Notes: generated by a model not told the origin, from the letters alone. DNA of 64,000 nucleotides from Lachnoclostridium sp. UBA1308 (GCA_002307215.1 DBTU01000035.1:51776-115775); one strand, 5' to 3'; counted from the first letter of the stretch, positions 35,416-44,617 are shown. Numbers and translations: made by a program.

Positions 35416-36702
35416 TTATAACTTCTTTGTATCTAATTTAGATAATTCATCGGACAACTTGTGTATGTAATCCCTGAGGATGTGGATACAATCCTGTTCC
35501 TGTGCAACACCGCGGACGATATCCTCCGCAAGCGCCTTACAGGTCGGAGCTCCACAGGAGCCGCAGTCCAGTCCCGGGAATTTTGCACAAAGTTCGTCAA
35601 CCCTGGACATATTGGTAATGCTCTCCTTCATATTATTACCCAGTTTAAATACTGGTTCATATTTTACTTCATCATTCCAGAAACTCTCCACATCTATTCC
35701 GTTCGCAATATGGGAGCAAGCAATCGGTAGATACTTTCGAAGCCGCAATAGCTTAACCTTTGCAAGGTAAGGGTTCTCTACTGTAAGCACTCCCCCGACA
35801 CATCCGCCTGCGCATGCATTCAATTCAATAAACTCCAGTTGGTCGAATTTCTGGTCCTCGAGATCCTCAAGAACCTTAATCACGTTTTCAATCCCATCAG
35901 CTGCGAGATAGTTATCGGTCAGTAGGCTTCCCGCCTCACCGCCGGTGCTTCCCCAGCCGATTCCGATACGTCCGGAAATACGCAGCTCCTCCGGATCGTC
36001 AATGCTTTGTTTCATGAGTGGAAGCAAAATCGGATATACTTCCTTTATTGCTAGTACTCCATCAATCTCACTATGGTCCAGTCCGATCGGTGACTTAACT
36101 GCAGTCATCTTAGCCGGACATGGGGATATAAAAATAATCCCGATCTTTTCCCTTGGAAGACCTGTTTTCTTCATGGCTTTTTCTCTTGCCATAGAAGCTG
36201 CCAGATCCACCGGGGCACAGACCGGGAGCAAATGTTCTATCAGATTAGGAAAGCGCACTTGTATTAATCTAACCACCGAAGGACAAGCCGTACTGATTAA
36301 TGGCCATTTATCCTTGTGCTCATTCACATATTTTCTTGAAATTTCTGATACAAGCTCTGCAGCACCACTGACTTCTATTACATCATCAAAGCCCATTTTC
36401 AGCAAGGCTGTCAGGACAATATTAATATCCTCCAGATGATTAAATTGCCCATATAGGGATGGTGCCGGCAGTGCTACGGTGTATTCATATTTCTTCATAA
36501 TATCCGGTGAGTCATAGGTGGCTTCCTTGGCATGATGAGGGCAGATACGAATACATTCGCCACAATCAATACAGAATTCCTTCGTTATCACGGCTTTCCC
36601 GTTTCGGACACGAATAGCCTGAGTGGGGCATCGCTTAATACAGTTAATACACCCCATACACAACTCTTCCTTCAAATGTACTGAAGTAAAAAACTTACTC
36701 AT
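35416..36702 (-). CDS. [FeFe]-hydrogenase-like Fe-S protein (probable redox sensor)
   Basis: 428 residues. Two 4Fe-4S ferredoxin motifs (CMGCINCIKRCP, CIDCGECIRICP) precede a domain like the hydrogenase large-subunit C-terminus, with Cys positions of the H-cluster retained as STACPSV, SPCPAK and ACAGGCVGG. A C-terminal Cys cluster (CAKFPGLDCGSCGAPTC) follows. It lacks the TSCCPxW/MPCxxKKxE context of catalytic enzymes and is surrounded by signalling genes, so a sensory role fits better than bulk H2 turnover. Confidence 0.85.
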   Translation of the reverse strand: MSKFFTSVHLKEELCMGCINCIKRCPTQAIRVRNGKAVITKEFCIDCGECIRICPHHAKEATYDSPDIMKKYEYTVALPAPSLYGQFNHLEDINIVLTALLKMGFDDVIEVSGAAELVSEISRKYVNEHKDKWPLISTACPSVVRLIQVRFPNLIEHLLPVCAPVDLAASMAREKAMKKTGLPREKIGIIFISPCPAKMTAVKSPIGLDHSEIDGVLAIKEVYPILLPLMKQSIDDPEELRISGRIGIGWGSTGGEAGSLLTDNYLAADGIENVIKVLEDLEDQKFDQLEFIELNACAGGCVGGVLTVENPYLAKVKLLRLRKYLPIACSHIANGIDVESFWNDEVKYEPVFKLGNNMKESITNMSRVDELCAKFPGLDCGSCGAPTCKALAEDIVRGVAQEQDCIHILRDYIHKLSDELSKLDTKKL

Positions 36703-36781
36703 CGATATCCCCTCCTTTCTGGCAAGTTTACCACAAAAAACTCATTAGTCAATATCTATATACATCGTTTATTGCTTATGT

Positions 36782-37204
36782 TTATAGCTGTACTTTCATT
36801 CTGACAGTGGTTCCTACTCCATGAACACTGTCAATCTTCATCTCATCTGTATATTTTTTCATATTCGGCAGCCCCATTCCTGCTCCAAAACCCAGAGATC
36901 GGATATTATCAGGAGCTGTGGAATACCCTGCCTGCATGGCAAGCTCGATATCTTCAATTCCGGGGCCCTGATCTTTTAAAATCATCTCAATTTCTTCCGG
37001 AGATACAATCACTTCAATCGTTCCTCCCGAGGCATGTATTACCATGTTAATCTCACCCTCATACATAGCGATTGAAACCTTACGAATAAGTTCAGGATCA
37101 ACGCCCATCTGTTTTAATTTTCTTTTTACGCTACTGGATGCTTCACCGGCCCTAGTAAAATCATCTGCCGGAACTTCATAGGTCATTACGATTGTGTCAC
37201 TCAC
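36782..37204 (-). CDS. Anti-sigma-factor-type ATP-binding protein
   Basis: About 140 residues of the small GHKL ATPase fold (RsbT/RsbW-like). KVSIAMYEGEINMVIHA holds the N box, LKDQGPGIEDI the G1 box and SLGFGAGMGLPNMKK the G2 box. GTG 37204 overlaps the DRTGG stop (GTGAGTGA). It is part of the redox-signalling set and may be a serine kinase or switch protein. Confidence 0.82.
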   Translation of the reverse strand: MSDTIVMTYEVPADDFTRAGEASSSVKRKLKQMGVDPELIRKVSIAMYEGEINMVIHASGGTIEVIVSPEEIEMILKDQGPGIEDIELAMQAGYSTAPDNIRSLGFGAGMGLPNMKKYTDEMKIDSVHGVGTTVRMKVQL

Positions 37205-37553
37205 GATATGGCTGCCCTCCTCGTAAACCTTTCTCATATAGCATACCACAGGCTGAAAACATCCTGTGTCCTGAAGAGAGGATTGCTATTCCTTTTTCTT
37301 TTGCCAGCTCAGTCATTGCCTCATCCGGTAGTTTTCCCCTTACAAAAACAATACAGATGATATCCATCATCTCACAGGTACGGACTACCTGTAGATTGCA
37401 TAATCCTGTCAATAATACGGATTGATCCTTCATAAACGCCAATACGTCGCTCATCATATCTGAACCACAAGCAGTATGAACCTCTCTGGCTTTCCACTCT
37501 TCCCCGATGATATATTTGGCTCCCAGAATTTCTCTGATATCGTCAACTGTCAT
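37197..37553 (-). CDS. DRTGG-domain protein, second copy
   Basis: 118 residues, MTVDDIREILGAKYIIGEEW at the N-terminus, a glycine-poor middle and ILSSGHRMFSACGMLYEKGL at the end. Like the copy at 34998 it is a single DRTGG domain. AAGGAGG is 6 nt before the ATG. It is translationally coupled to the ATPase gene. Confidence 0.8.
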   Translation of the reverse strand: MTVDDIREILGAKYIIGEEWKAREVHTACGSDMMSDVLAFMKDQSVLLTGLCNLQVVRTCEMMDIICIVFVRGKLPDEAMTELAKEKGIAILSSGHRMFSACGMLYEKGLRGGQPYRE

Positions 37554-37595
37554 AAAATCCTCCTTATGTTTATTCTCTGTATCTTAACTATATGA

Positions 37596-38903
37596 CTAAA
37601 CTGTACCACTGAATACTTCAAAAGAACTTAAGGGCACCTTCTTTGCTATCACTAAGGCTGTATTCGCATTTGTCATTAGCATCTGGTATTCCTGTGCTCC
37701 CTTATGGAGTGCAATACCAATACTCACCGCAATACCGTGCTGCGTATGGCTGTAGGAATAGGTGTCTTCCATCAGCTTACATAACTTTTCAGCGGTTTCA
37801 TACACCAAGCCTTCATTCGAAACCTCTTTCATATAAATCACAAATTCGCATAATCCAAGTCTACCTACGATATCAGAGGTACGGAAATTCTTTTTGATCA
37901 GTTCACAAATATCAAAAAGGACATTTTCTCCTCTGATTGATTTTCTAATCTCGTTAATTCCTTTATAATTACGAATATCGATAACAAGCAAGGCCGAAAG
38001 TGCGTCAGCCTCTTGATTCTTAAGTGCCTCCATAATCATAAATTCTGCGGACTCCTTGGTACATACCTTGGTAAGGGCGTCAAGCTGCGGCGTATATCTC
38101 TTCTTTTCTTTTACCGCCGCAGGAGTATGATTGGTTGTGGCTAGCTTGCCCACCACCTTGTAAGGGTTTTTGTTCTCATCAAATATCATTGAAGCATAGC
38201 ATAGGTACCAGTTAGTAACTCCATCCTTTGTTATCAGCCTAAGCTCAAACCTGGCTAGCTTTCTTCCCCCCATCATACTGTTATAGATGGAAATAACGGC
38301 CGGCAGTTCCTCCTGATGTACTGTTTTTGTCTTCTCGAGTCTTCCACGAAATCCGGGCATGACACTGTCTTTACCAAAAATCTCGCGAAAAAGCTCCGAA
38401 AAAGAAAGCGTATCGGTTGCTATCTCATATTCAAAATACAGATCCTTCGATAATTCAGCAATCTTATTGCGGTATTCATTCGCCTGTTCCATCTTTTTAT
38501 AGTCAAGCATAAATGTAGTGATGTCCATCGCGACACAGGAATATACCGGAACTGTCTTCGGGCCCGAAGTATAGGTTTCCTCTGTTTTATTTCCGGATAT
38601 CATAACCCATTTAAAGATTCCATCCTGCTGAAGGGTGCGAAAATTAAAATGAATCATATTGTCTTTCCTGTGTTTTTGCATTGCTATCTGTTGGGTCAGA
38701 TATATGATATCTGTCGAATATACGATCCGCATAAGCGCGAGTGATGATTTATGAGCTTCCTTATCTGCGGCATTCTTAATTAACGAATAAAATGCTTCAG
38801 AGTAATAAAGAATCGTAAGCATTTCATCAAATGCCAATTTGACGATTCCCCCCGGTGCTGTCTTAAGTAATTGATCTACTTCCTGTTTATTAAGTTCCTC
38901 CAT
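37596..38903 (-). CDS. PAS/degenerate GGDEF signalling protein
   Basis: 435 residues. Two PAS-like segments (about 1-135 and 150-265) precede a GGDEF-fold domain (about 270-430). The active-site loop reads GLCEF instead of GGDEF, so it is unlikely to make cyclic di-GMP; it may bind a nucleotide or act as a scaffold. ATG 38903 has AAAGG 8 nt upstream. First gene of the minus-strand redox-signalling set and divergent from the hydrogenase operon. Confidence 0.82.
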   Translation of the reverse strand: MEELNKQEVDQLLKTAPGGIVKLAFDEMLTILYYSEAFYSLIKNAADKEAHKSSLALMRIVYSTDIIYLTQQIAMQKHRKDNMIHFNFRTLQQDGIFKWVMISGNKTEETYTSGPKTVPVYSCVAMDITTFMLDYKKMEQANEYRNKIAELSKDLYFEYEIATDTLSFSELFREIFGKDSVMPGFRGRLEKTKTVHQEELPAVISIYNSMMGGRKLARFELRLITKDGVTNWYLCYASMIFDENKNPYKVVGKLATTNHTPAAVKEKKRYTPQLDALTKVCTKESAEFMIMEALKNQEADALSALLVIDIRNYKGINEIRKSIRGENVLFDICELIKKNFRTSDIVGRLGLCEFVIYMKEVSNEGLVYETAEKLCKLMEDTYSYSHTQHGIAVSIGIALHKGAQEYQMLMTNANTALVIAKKVPLSSFEVFSGTV

Positions 38904-39230
38904 TATTAACACCTTTCTAAATCTCAGATTGACCTATAATCCCCCAACATAGTATCTTGCTTTGGCCCAATAATTGATGGCTAATGTAATACATATTATA
39001 TCATGAATGTAATTTGACAGCAATTACAATCTTGTATTGCCAAAAAAAGTCGTATATTATTATATTATAATAAGTTCCGGAAAATACTGCCCGTATCCTC
39101 TATACATGTTGTATAGAACTGATTTCTTAAAAAGCTGATTGTTGTTAATTATTTTTGTAGATTTTTTAACACACTTATGATATAATGACCATGTTTGTGG
39201 CGACACAATTTAAATCAAGGAGGTTAAGAA
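38904..39230. other. Divergent spacer before the first hydrogenase operon
   Basis: About 330 bp without genes. It holds the -10 TATAAT of the hydrogenase operon (39181-39186) and, at the expected transcript start, a TTGTG-GCGA-CACAA inverted repeat (39195-39208). A TTGTTAA half-site at 39132 resembles half of a Rex operator. Confidence 0.6.
39181..39208 (+). promoter_or_regulatory. Hydrogenase operon promoter and start-site inverted repeat
   Basis: TATAAT (39181-39186) without a good -35, followed by TTGTGGCGACACAA (39195-39208), a 5-bp stem with a GCGA loop. As RNA it is a GNRA-capped hairpin at the 5' end of the message; as DNA it could be an operator. Confidence 0.45.
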
Positions 39231-39725
39231 ATGGGATCGCAAAATAACACAGTATCCTTTGCAGGAACAAAAGAGCAGGAAGCTGCACTTTTAAAGGTCA
39301 TTGCAGAGCATAAGGATGACAAAGGTGCTCTGATGCCCATATTACAGAAGGCACAAGGGATTTATGGCTATCTTCCGGTTGAGGTTCAGACCATCGTTTC
39401 CGATGAAATGAATGTACCGTTAGAGAAAATCTATGGTATCGTAACATTCTATTCTCAGTTTTCACTGAGTCCAAAAGGCAAATACAATGTTTCAGTTTGT
39501 TTGGGAACCGCATGCTATGTTAAGGGTTCCGGAGAAATTTTCAGTAAACTTCAGACCCTGCTGGGTATAAAAGACGGCGGATGTACTGAGGATAATAAGT
39601 TTTCCTTAGAATCTTGTCGATGCATCGGTGCCTGCGGACTTGCTCCTGTACTAACCGTCAACGAGGATGTATATGGTAAGCTGACTATTGATGACTTGCC
39701 GGGTATTTTGAAAAAGTACGAATAA
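39231..39725 (+). CDS. hydC: NADH-dependent [FeFe]-hydrogenase subunit HydC (NuoE-like, 2Fe-2S)
   Basis: 164 residues of the thioredoxin-like 2Fe-2S family. Four cluster Cys are in CLGTACYVKGS and CRCIGACGLAP, and an N-terminal helical part has ILQKAQGIYGYLP and KIYGIVTFYSQF. GGAGG is 6 nt upstream of the ATG. First gene of the five-gene hydrogenase operon. In HydABC complexes it carries electrons between the flavin subunit and the hydrogenase. Confidence 0.94.
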   Translation: MGSQNNTVSFAGTKEQEAALLKVIAEHKDDKGALMPILQKAQGIYGYLPVEVQTIVSDEMNVPLEKIYGIVTFYSQFSLSPKGKYNVSVCLGTACYVKGSGEIFSKLQTLLGIKDGGCTEDNKFSLESCRCIGACGLAPVLTVNEDVYGKLTIDDLPGILKKYE

Positions 39726-39726
39726 T

Positions 39727-40284
39727 ATGATGACTGAAATATCTCTTAATGTATTGGATGTTGCTAATAATTCAATCCGGGCAGGTGCTGATTTGATTGA
39801 AATCAGTGTACAGGTACATAGAGAGCTGGATATTCTCAAGATAAAAATCGCTGATGATGGATGCGGTATGACCGCGGAACAGTTACAAAGCGTCGAAGAT
39901 CCGTTCTTTACCACACGGACTACAAGAAAAATCGGACTAGGTGTTCCATTTTTCAAAATGGCTGCTTTAAGTACGGGGGGATCCTTTGATATAGTCTCCA
40001 CGGTAGGAAAAGGAACCGATGTAACAGCAGTGTTTCAATTGTCCCATATCGACCGTATGCCGTTAGGTGACATGAACAGCACAATTCACACCTTAATAAC
40101 CTTGAATACTCAGATTGATTTCGTTTACACCTACGAGTTTGATGGTAATCAGTTCATACTGGATACTAGGGAATTTCGTGAAATTCTTAACGATGTGCCG
40201 CTTAATTCCCCGGAGGTATCGTCTTATATAAAAGCCTATTTGGAGGAAAACCAAAGAGAAACAGACGGGGGATATCAGGTTTAG
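39727..40284 (+). CDS. GHKL-type ATP-binding protein in the hydrogenase operon
   Basis: 185 residues. NVLDVANNSIRAGAD (N box), IADDGCGMT (G1) and KIGLGVPFFKMAAL (G2) mark a histidine-kinase-like ATPase fold with no HisKA domain. The last 80 residues are not familiar. It starts 1 bp after hydC. Such proteins are often inserted in clostridial HndA-D operons; the likely role is regulatory. Confidence 0.85.
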   Translation: MMTEISLNVLDVANNSIRAGADLIEISVQVHRELDILKIKIADDGCGMTAEQLQSVEDPFFTTRTTRKIGLGVPFFKMAALSTGGSFDIVSTVGKGTDVTAVFQLSHIDRMPLGDMNSTIHTLITLNTQIDFVYTYEFDGNQFILDTREFREILNDVPLNSPEVSSYIKAYLEENQRETDGGYQV

Positions 40285-40340
40285 AAGAACATATAACAGG
40301 GAAAATAAATTTGGTCAGTTATAATATTAGCATCAAAAAG

Positions 40341-40437
40341 GGGAGGTATATCCTCCTACCAACGCAACATAAATTATTTAGTTAATAAGGGAGGGTATAT
40401 CCTCCTACCAACGTAACATAAATTATTTAGTTAATAA
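40341..40437 (+). repeat. Tandem 48/49-bp repeat with decoy Shine-Dalgarno hairpins
   Basis: Unit 40341-40388 and unit 40389-40437 differ by one inserted G and one C-to-T change. Each starts GGGAGG(G)TATATCCTCC, a self-complementary GGAGG/CCTCC stem, and ends AATTATTTAGTTAATAA. The true ribosome binding site (GGAGGATAAGGC then ATG) follows where a third unit would start, so the region looks like a duplicated translation-initiation segment. Confidence 0.8.
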
Positions 40438-40449
40438 GGAGGATAAGGC

Positions 40450-40821
40450 ATGAAATCTCTAGAAGAGCTTAAAGCAATCAGAGAAAAGATGCAGGGTCAG
40501 ATTGGAATTCGAAGCGAATCCAGTGATCAGACCCGTGTTATTGTAGGTATGGCTACCTGTGGTATCGCAAGTGGTGCAAGACCTGTACTTACCGCACTCG
40601 CCGATGCTGTTCAGACAAAAGGTCTTACAAATGTAGCTGTTATACAGACCGGATGTATCGGTCTATGTCAATTCGAGCCGATTGTTGAGATATTAGAACC
40701 CGGTAAGGAAAAAGTAACTTATGTAAAGATGACTCCTGAAAAGGCAAATGAAGTGGTAGAACAGCACTTAATTCGCGGTCAGGTAATTGCAAAATATACG
40801 ATTGCCGAAGTACTCGGTTAA
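40450..40821 (+). CDS. HndB-like 2Fe-2S protein of the hydrogenase operon
   Basis: 123 residues of the thioredoxin-like ferredoxin family with Cys in GMATCGIASGA and QTGCIGLCQFEP. Equivalent to HndB of NADP-reducing hydrogenases. GGAGG precedes the ATG by 7 nt. It sits between the ATPase and HydB and may be an electron-transfer or assembly subunit. Confidence 0.9.
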   Translation: MKSLEELKAIREKMQGQIGIRSESSDQTRVIVGMATCGIASGARPVLTALADAVQTKGLTNVAVIQTGCIGLCQFEPIVEILEPGKEKVTYVKMTPEKANEVVEQHLIRGQVIAKYTIAEVLG

Positions 40822-40839
40822 TCTGGAGGAGGACACATT

Positions 40840-42627
40840 ATGTATCGTTCACACGTATTGGTTTGCGGTGGTACCGGATGTACTTCCTCAGGAAGTACTA
40901 AAATCATCGAGTCACTAAAGTCAGAAATCAAGAAAAATGGTCTTTCCACAGAGGTTTCCGTAGTACAGACAGGATGTCACGGACTCTGTGCATTAGGACC
41001 GATTGTAATCATTTACCCGGAAGCGACCTTCTATACCATGGTTAAAGAAGAAGATGTTCCGGAAATCGTATCTGAGCATTTATTAAAGGGTCGTATCGTA
41101 AGTCGTCTTATTTACACGGAGATGGTTACAGATGGCGGCTTGAAATCTCTTAATGATACTAACTTCTATAAGAAGCAACACAGAATAGCACTTCGTAACT
41201 GTGGTGTTATCAATCCCGAGAATATTGATGAATATATCGGTACTAACGGTTATGAGGCTCTTGGTAAGGTATTAACAGAATATACTCCAGATCAGGTTAT
41301 ACAAACCATCTTAGACAGTGGTCTACGTGGCCGTGGCGGCGGTGGTTTTCCTACCGGCTTAAAGTGGAAGCTTGCCAGGGGAAATGAAGCAGATCAAAAA
41401 TATGTCTGCTGTAACGCTGACGAAGGTGACCCGGGTGCCTTCATGGATCGTTCCGTACTCGAGGGTGATCCTCATGTAGTACTTGAGGCTATGGCAATTG
41501 CAGGTTATGCAATCGGCGCAACTCAAGGCTATATCTATGTACGTGCTGAGTACCCGATTGCTGTTGAACGTCTTAAGATAGCTATCGGACAAGCAAGAGA
41601 ATATGGTTTATTAGGAAAAAATATCTTTGACACCGGCTTTGATTTTGATATTGATTTAAGACTTGGTGCAGGCGCATTCGTTTGTGGTGAGGAAACAGCA
41701 CTTATGACTTCCATCGAAGGTAATCGTGGCGAACCTCGTCCTCGTCCTCCGTTCCCCGCTCAGAAGGGTCTATTCCAGAAGCCTACTATTTTAAATAACG
41801 TAGAAACCTATGCTAACATCCCTCAGATCATCATAAACGGTGCTGAATGGTTTTCCTCGATGGGTACCGAGAAATCAAAGGGAACCAAAGTATTTGCTCT
41901 TGGTGGTAAGATTAACAATACCGGGCTTGTAGAAATCCCGATGGGTACGCCCCTTCGTGAAATCATCGACGAAATCGGTGGTGGTATCCCGAACGGCAAG
42001 AAATTCAAGGCTGCACAGACAGGCGGTCCGTCCGGCGGATGTATCCCTGCCTCACACTTTGATATTCCGATTGATTATGATAATTTAATTTCCATCGGTT
42101 CTATGATGGGCTCCGGCGGTCTCATTGTAATGGATGAAGACAACTGTATGGTTGATATTGCCAAGTTCTTTCTTGAGTTTACGGTTGATGAGTCCTGCGG
42201 TAAATGTACACCTTGCCGTATCGGTACAAAACGTCTTCACGAAATCCTAGAAAAGATTACGAACGGACAAGGAACCCTGGAAGACCTCGATAAGTTAGAG
42301 GAGCTTTGCTATTATATCAAGGATAATGCTCTTTGCGGCCTTGGTCAGACGGCACCGAACCCCGTGTTATCAACCCTTCGCTATTTCAAGGATGAATATC
42401 TTGCTCATGTTGTCGATAAAAAATGTCCGGCAGGAGTATGTAAGGCTCTTCTTTCCTATACTATTGATGCTGATAAATGTAAAGGATGTACCTTATGTTC
42501 CAGAGTATGTCCGAATAATGCAATTACAGGCAAAGTTAAGGAAACTCATATTATCGATCAGAGTAAATGTATTAAATGCGGTGCTTGTATGGAGAAATGT
42601 AAATTCGATGCAATTTCTAAGAAATAG
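40840..42627 (+). CDS. hydB: Electron-bifurcating hydrogenase subunit HydB (NuoF-like)
   Basis: 595 residues. An N-terminal thioredoxin-like 2Fe-2S domain (CGGTGCTSSGS, QTGCHGLCALGP) is followed by the NuoF core with GRGGGGFPTGLKW (NADH and FMN binding), CNADEGDPGAFMDR and the N3-type Cys cluster ESCGKCTPCRIG. Two 4Fe-4S clusters end the protein (CKGCTLCSRVCP, CIKCGACMEKC). It is the NAD(P)H- and flavin-binding subunit. Confidence 0.96.
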   Translation: MYRSHVLVCGGTGCTSSGSTKIIESLKSEIKKNGLSTEVSVVQTGCHGLCALGPIVIIYPEATFYTMVKEEDVPEIVSEHLLKGRIVSRLIYTEMVTDGGLKSLNDTNFYKKQHRIALRNCGVINPENIDEYIGTNGYEALGKVLTEYTPDQVIQTILDSGLRGRGGGGFPTGLKWKLARGNEADQKYVCCNADEGDPGAFMDRSVLEGDPHVVLEAMAIAGYAIGATQGYIYVRAEYPIAVERLKIAIGQAREYGLLGKNIFDTGFDFDIDLRLGAGAFVCGEETALMTSIEGNRGEPRPRPPFPAQKGLFQKPTILNNVETYANIPQIIINGAEWFSSMGTEKSKGTKVFALGGKINNTGLVEIPMGTPLREIIDEIGGGIPNGKKFKAAQTGGPSGGCIPASHFDIPIDYDNLISIGSMMGSGGLIVMDEDNCMVDIAKFFLEFTVDESCGKCTPCRIGTKRLHEILEKITNGQGTLEDLDKLEELCYYIKDNALCGLGQTAPNPVLSTLRYFKDEYLAHVVDKKCPAGVCKALLSYTIDADKCKGCTLCSRVCPNNAITGKVKETHIIDQSKCIKCGACMEKCKFDAISKK

Positions 42628-42695
42628 CATAAGACCTGTATACATGTAAAGTCTAATTATGACTTTTCTAATCTATATGAAGATGGAGGTTAGTA

Positions 42696-44441
42696 ATGGA
42701 AACTGTTAATATTAAAATAAATGGTATGCCGGTTGAAGCGCTTAAGGGTTCCACTATCCTGGAAGCCGCTAAGCTTGCCCATATTGATATTCCTACCCTT
42801 TGTTACTTAAAGGGTATCAACGAAATTGGTGCCTGTCGTATCTGTGTCGTAGAAGTGAAAGGGGCCAGAAGCCTTGTTGCTTCCTGTATGTATCCTGTAA
42901 ATGAGGGCATGGAAGTTATAACAAATTCCCCTAAGGTACTTGATTCCCGCAAAAAGACCTTAGAACTTATTTTATCCGATCATGACAGAAAATGTTTATC
43001 CTGCATCCGCAGTGGTAATTGTGAGCTTCAGAAGCTTTGTAAGGATCTTAAGGTTGAGGACGAAGGTCTTTATGATGGCGCTCGTACTAAATACGAGATC
43101 GATTCATCCTCCGCACATATGTATCGTGACAATAATAAGTGCATTCTTTGCAGACGTTGCTCCGCTGTCTGTGAGAACACTCAGGGCATCGGCGTTATCG
43201 GTGCAAACGAACGTGGTTTTTCAACCAATATCTCCAGTGCCTTTGACATGGGTCTCGGCGAGACTAGCTGTGTATCTTGTGGACAGTGTATCGCAGTATG
43301 TCCTACCGGCGCATTGATGGAGAAGGATTACACAGATGACGTATTTAAAGCTCTTGCCGATACAGATAAATACGTAATCGTACAAACCGCTCCTGCAGTT
43401 CGTGCCGCACTTGGTGAAGCCTTCGGCCTTCCGATTGGCACCAATGTACAGGGCAAGATGGTTGCTGCTCTTCGCCGCTTAGGCTTTAATAAGGTATTTG
43501 ATACCGATTTTTCAGCCGATCTTACCATTATGGAGGAGGCAACAGAATTACTTGACAGAATCAACAACGGCGGTGTATTGCCATTAATCACTTCCTGTTC
43601 ACCCGGTTGGATTAAATACTGTGAGCACTACTATCCTGATATGTTAGCGAATTTATCAAGCTGTAAATCTCCTCAGCAAATGTTCGGTTCTATTTTAAAG
43701 ACATACTATGCTGAAAAGAACGGCATTGACCCCAAGAAAATTGTTTCTATCAGTGTAATGCCTTGTACCGCTAAAAAGTTTGAGATCGGAAGAGATGATC
43801 AAGACGCAGCGGGAGTTCCCGATGTTGATATCTCAATCACAACACGTGAACTTGCAAGAATGATTGAACGCGTAGGTCTTAACTTCTTATCCCTTCCGGA
43901 CGAAGATTTTGATGATCCGCTTGGTCGCTCCACCGGTGCCGCTGTAATCTTTGGTGCTACCGGCGGTGTTATGGAAGCAGCCCTTAGAACAGCCGTTGAA
44001 GTATTAACCGGCAAAGAGCTTCCCAGTCTTGATTTTACAGAGGTTAGAGGTATCAAGGGTATCAAGGAAGCTACTTACCATGTAGCCGGCCTAGATATCA
44101 ATGTAGCAGTGGCTTCCGGCCTTGCAAATGCAAGAGAGCTTCTTGAAGATGTGAAGTCAGGTAAGAAGAGCTATCACTTTATTGAGATTATGGGATGCCC
44201 CGGTGGCTGTGTAAACGGCGGCGGACAACCTCAGCAGCCTGCAACGGTTAGAAACTTTACAGATATAAGGGCTGAGCGTGCAAAAGCTCTTTATAACCTG
44301 GATGCTTCAATGCCTCTCAGAAAATCTCATGAAAATCCTGCAATTAAGGCTCTCTATGATGATTATCTCGGCAAACCGGGCAGCCATAAAGCTCATGAGC
44401 TTCTTCATACTACTTATGTTAAGAGAAGTATAAATAAATAA
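42696..44441 (+). CDS. hydA: [FeFe]-hydrogenase catalytic subunit HydA (HndD-like)
   Basis: 581 residues. N-terminal 2Fe-2S domain (CYLKGINEIGACRICVVE), a His-Cys3 cluster (HDRKCLSCIRSGNCELQ), two 4Fe-4S motifs (CILCRRCSAVC, CVSCGQCIAVCP) and the H-cluster domain with L1 TSCSPGW, L2 MPCTAKKFE and L3 MGCPGGCVNGGGQP. All H-cluster cysteines are in place. With HydB and HydC it should oxidise or evolve H2 using NADH and ferredoxin together. Confidence 0.96.
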   Translation: METVNIKINGMPVEALKGSTILEAAKLAHIDIPTLCYLKGINEIGACRICVVEVKGARSLVASCMYPVNEGMEVITNSPKVLDSRKKTLELILSDHDRKCLSCIRSGNCELQKLCKDLKVEDEGLYDGARTKYEIDSSSAHMYRDNNKCILCRRCSAVCENTQGIGVIGANERGFSTNISSAFDMGLGETSCVSCGQCIAVCPTGALMEKDYTDDVFKALADTDKYVIVQTAPAVRAALGEAFGLPIGTNVQGKMVAALRRLGFNKVFDTDFSADLTIMEEATELLDRINNGGVLPLITSCSPGWIKYCEHYYPDMLANLSSCKSPQQMFGSILKTYYAEKNGIDPKKIVSISVMPCTAKKFEIGRDDQDAAGVPDVDISITTRELARMIERVGLNFLSLPDEDFDDPLGRSTGAAVIFGATGGVMEAALRTAVEVLTGKELPSLDFTEVRGIKGIKEATYHVAGLDINVAVASGLANARELLEDVKSGKKSYHFIEIMGCPGGCVNGGGQPQQPATVRNFTDIRAERAKALYNLDASMPLRKSHENPAIKALYDDYLGKPGSHKAHELLHTTYVKRSINK

Positions 44442-44466
44442 TCAGATTTTAATTTATGAATTTTGG

Positions 44467-44498
44467 GGAGGATTGTCATTAGACAATCCTCCTTTTTT
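44467..44498 (+). terminator. Rho-independent terminator of the first hydrogenase operon
   Basis: GGAGGATTGTC/GACAATCCTCC stem with an ATTA loop, then TTTTTT. It lies 26 bp after the hydA stop. Confidence 0.92.
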
Positions 44499-44562
44499 AT
44501 TTCTATTATATGATTTTATCATTTGTACTATTATTTGTTAAATTATATATATAAATGCTCCT

Positions 44563-44617
44563 AAAATAGTATACATTCAAATATTTTGAATTAATTTATT
44601 TGAATGTATACTATTTT
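44563..44617. repeat. Long perfect AT-rich inverted repeat
   Basis: A 21-bp perfect arm (44563-44583, AAAATAGTATACATTC...) pairs with 44597-44617 around a 13-nt loop. T-rich tails on the plus strand and A-rich on the other would let it terminate transcription both ways. It may also be an operator for the chemoreceptor gene that follows. Confidence 0.6.

Noticed and set aside
35945..36439. 164-codon plus-strand frame opposite the Fe-S protein
   Set aside because: It is antisense to a gene with clear cluster motifs and shows no family pattern.
39130..39150. TTGTTAATTATTTTTGTA as a Rex operator before the hydrogenase operon
   Set aside because: Only the left half fits; the right half should be TTAACAA and matches poorly.
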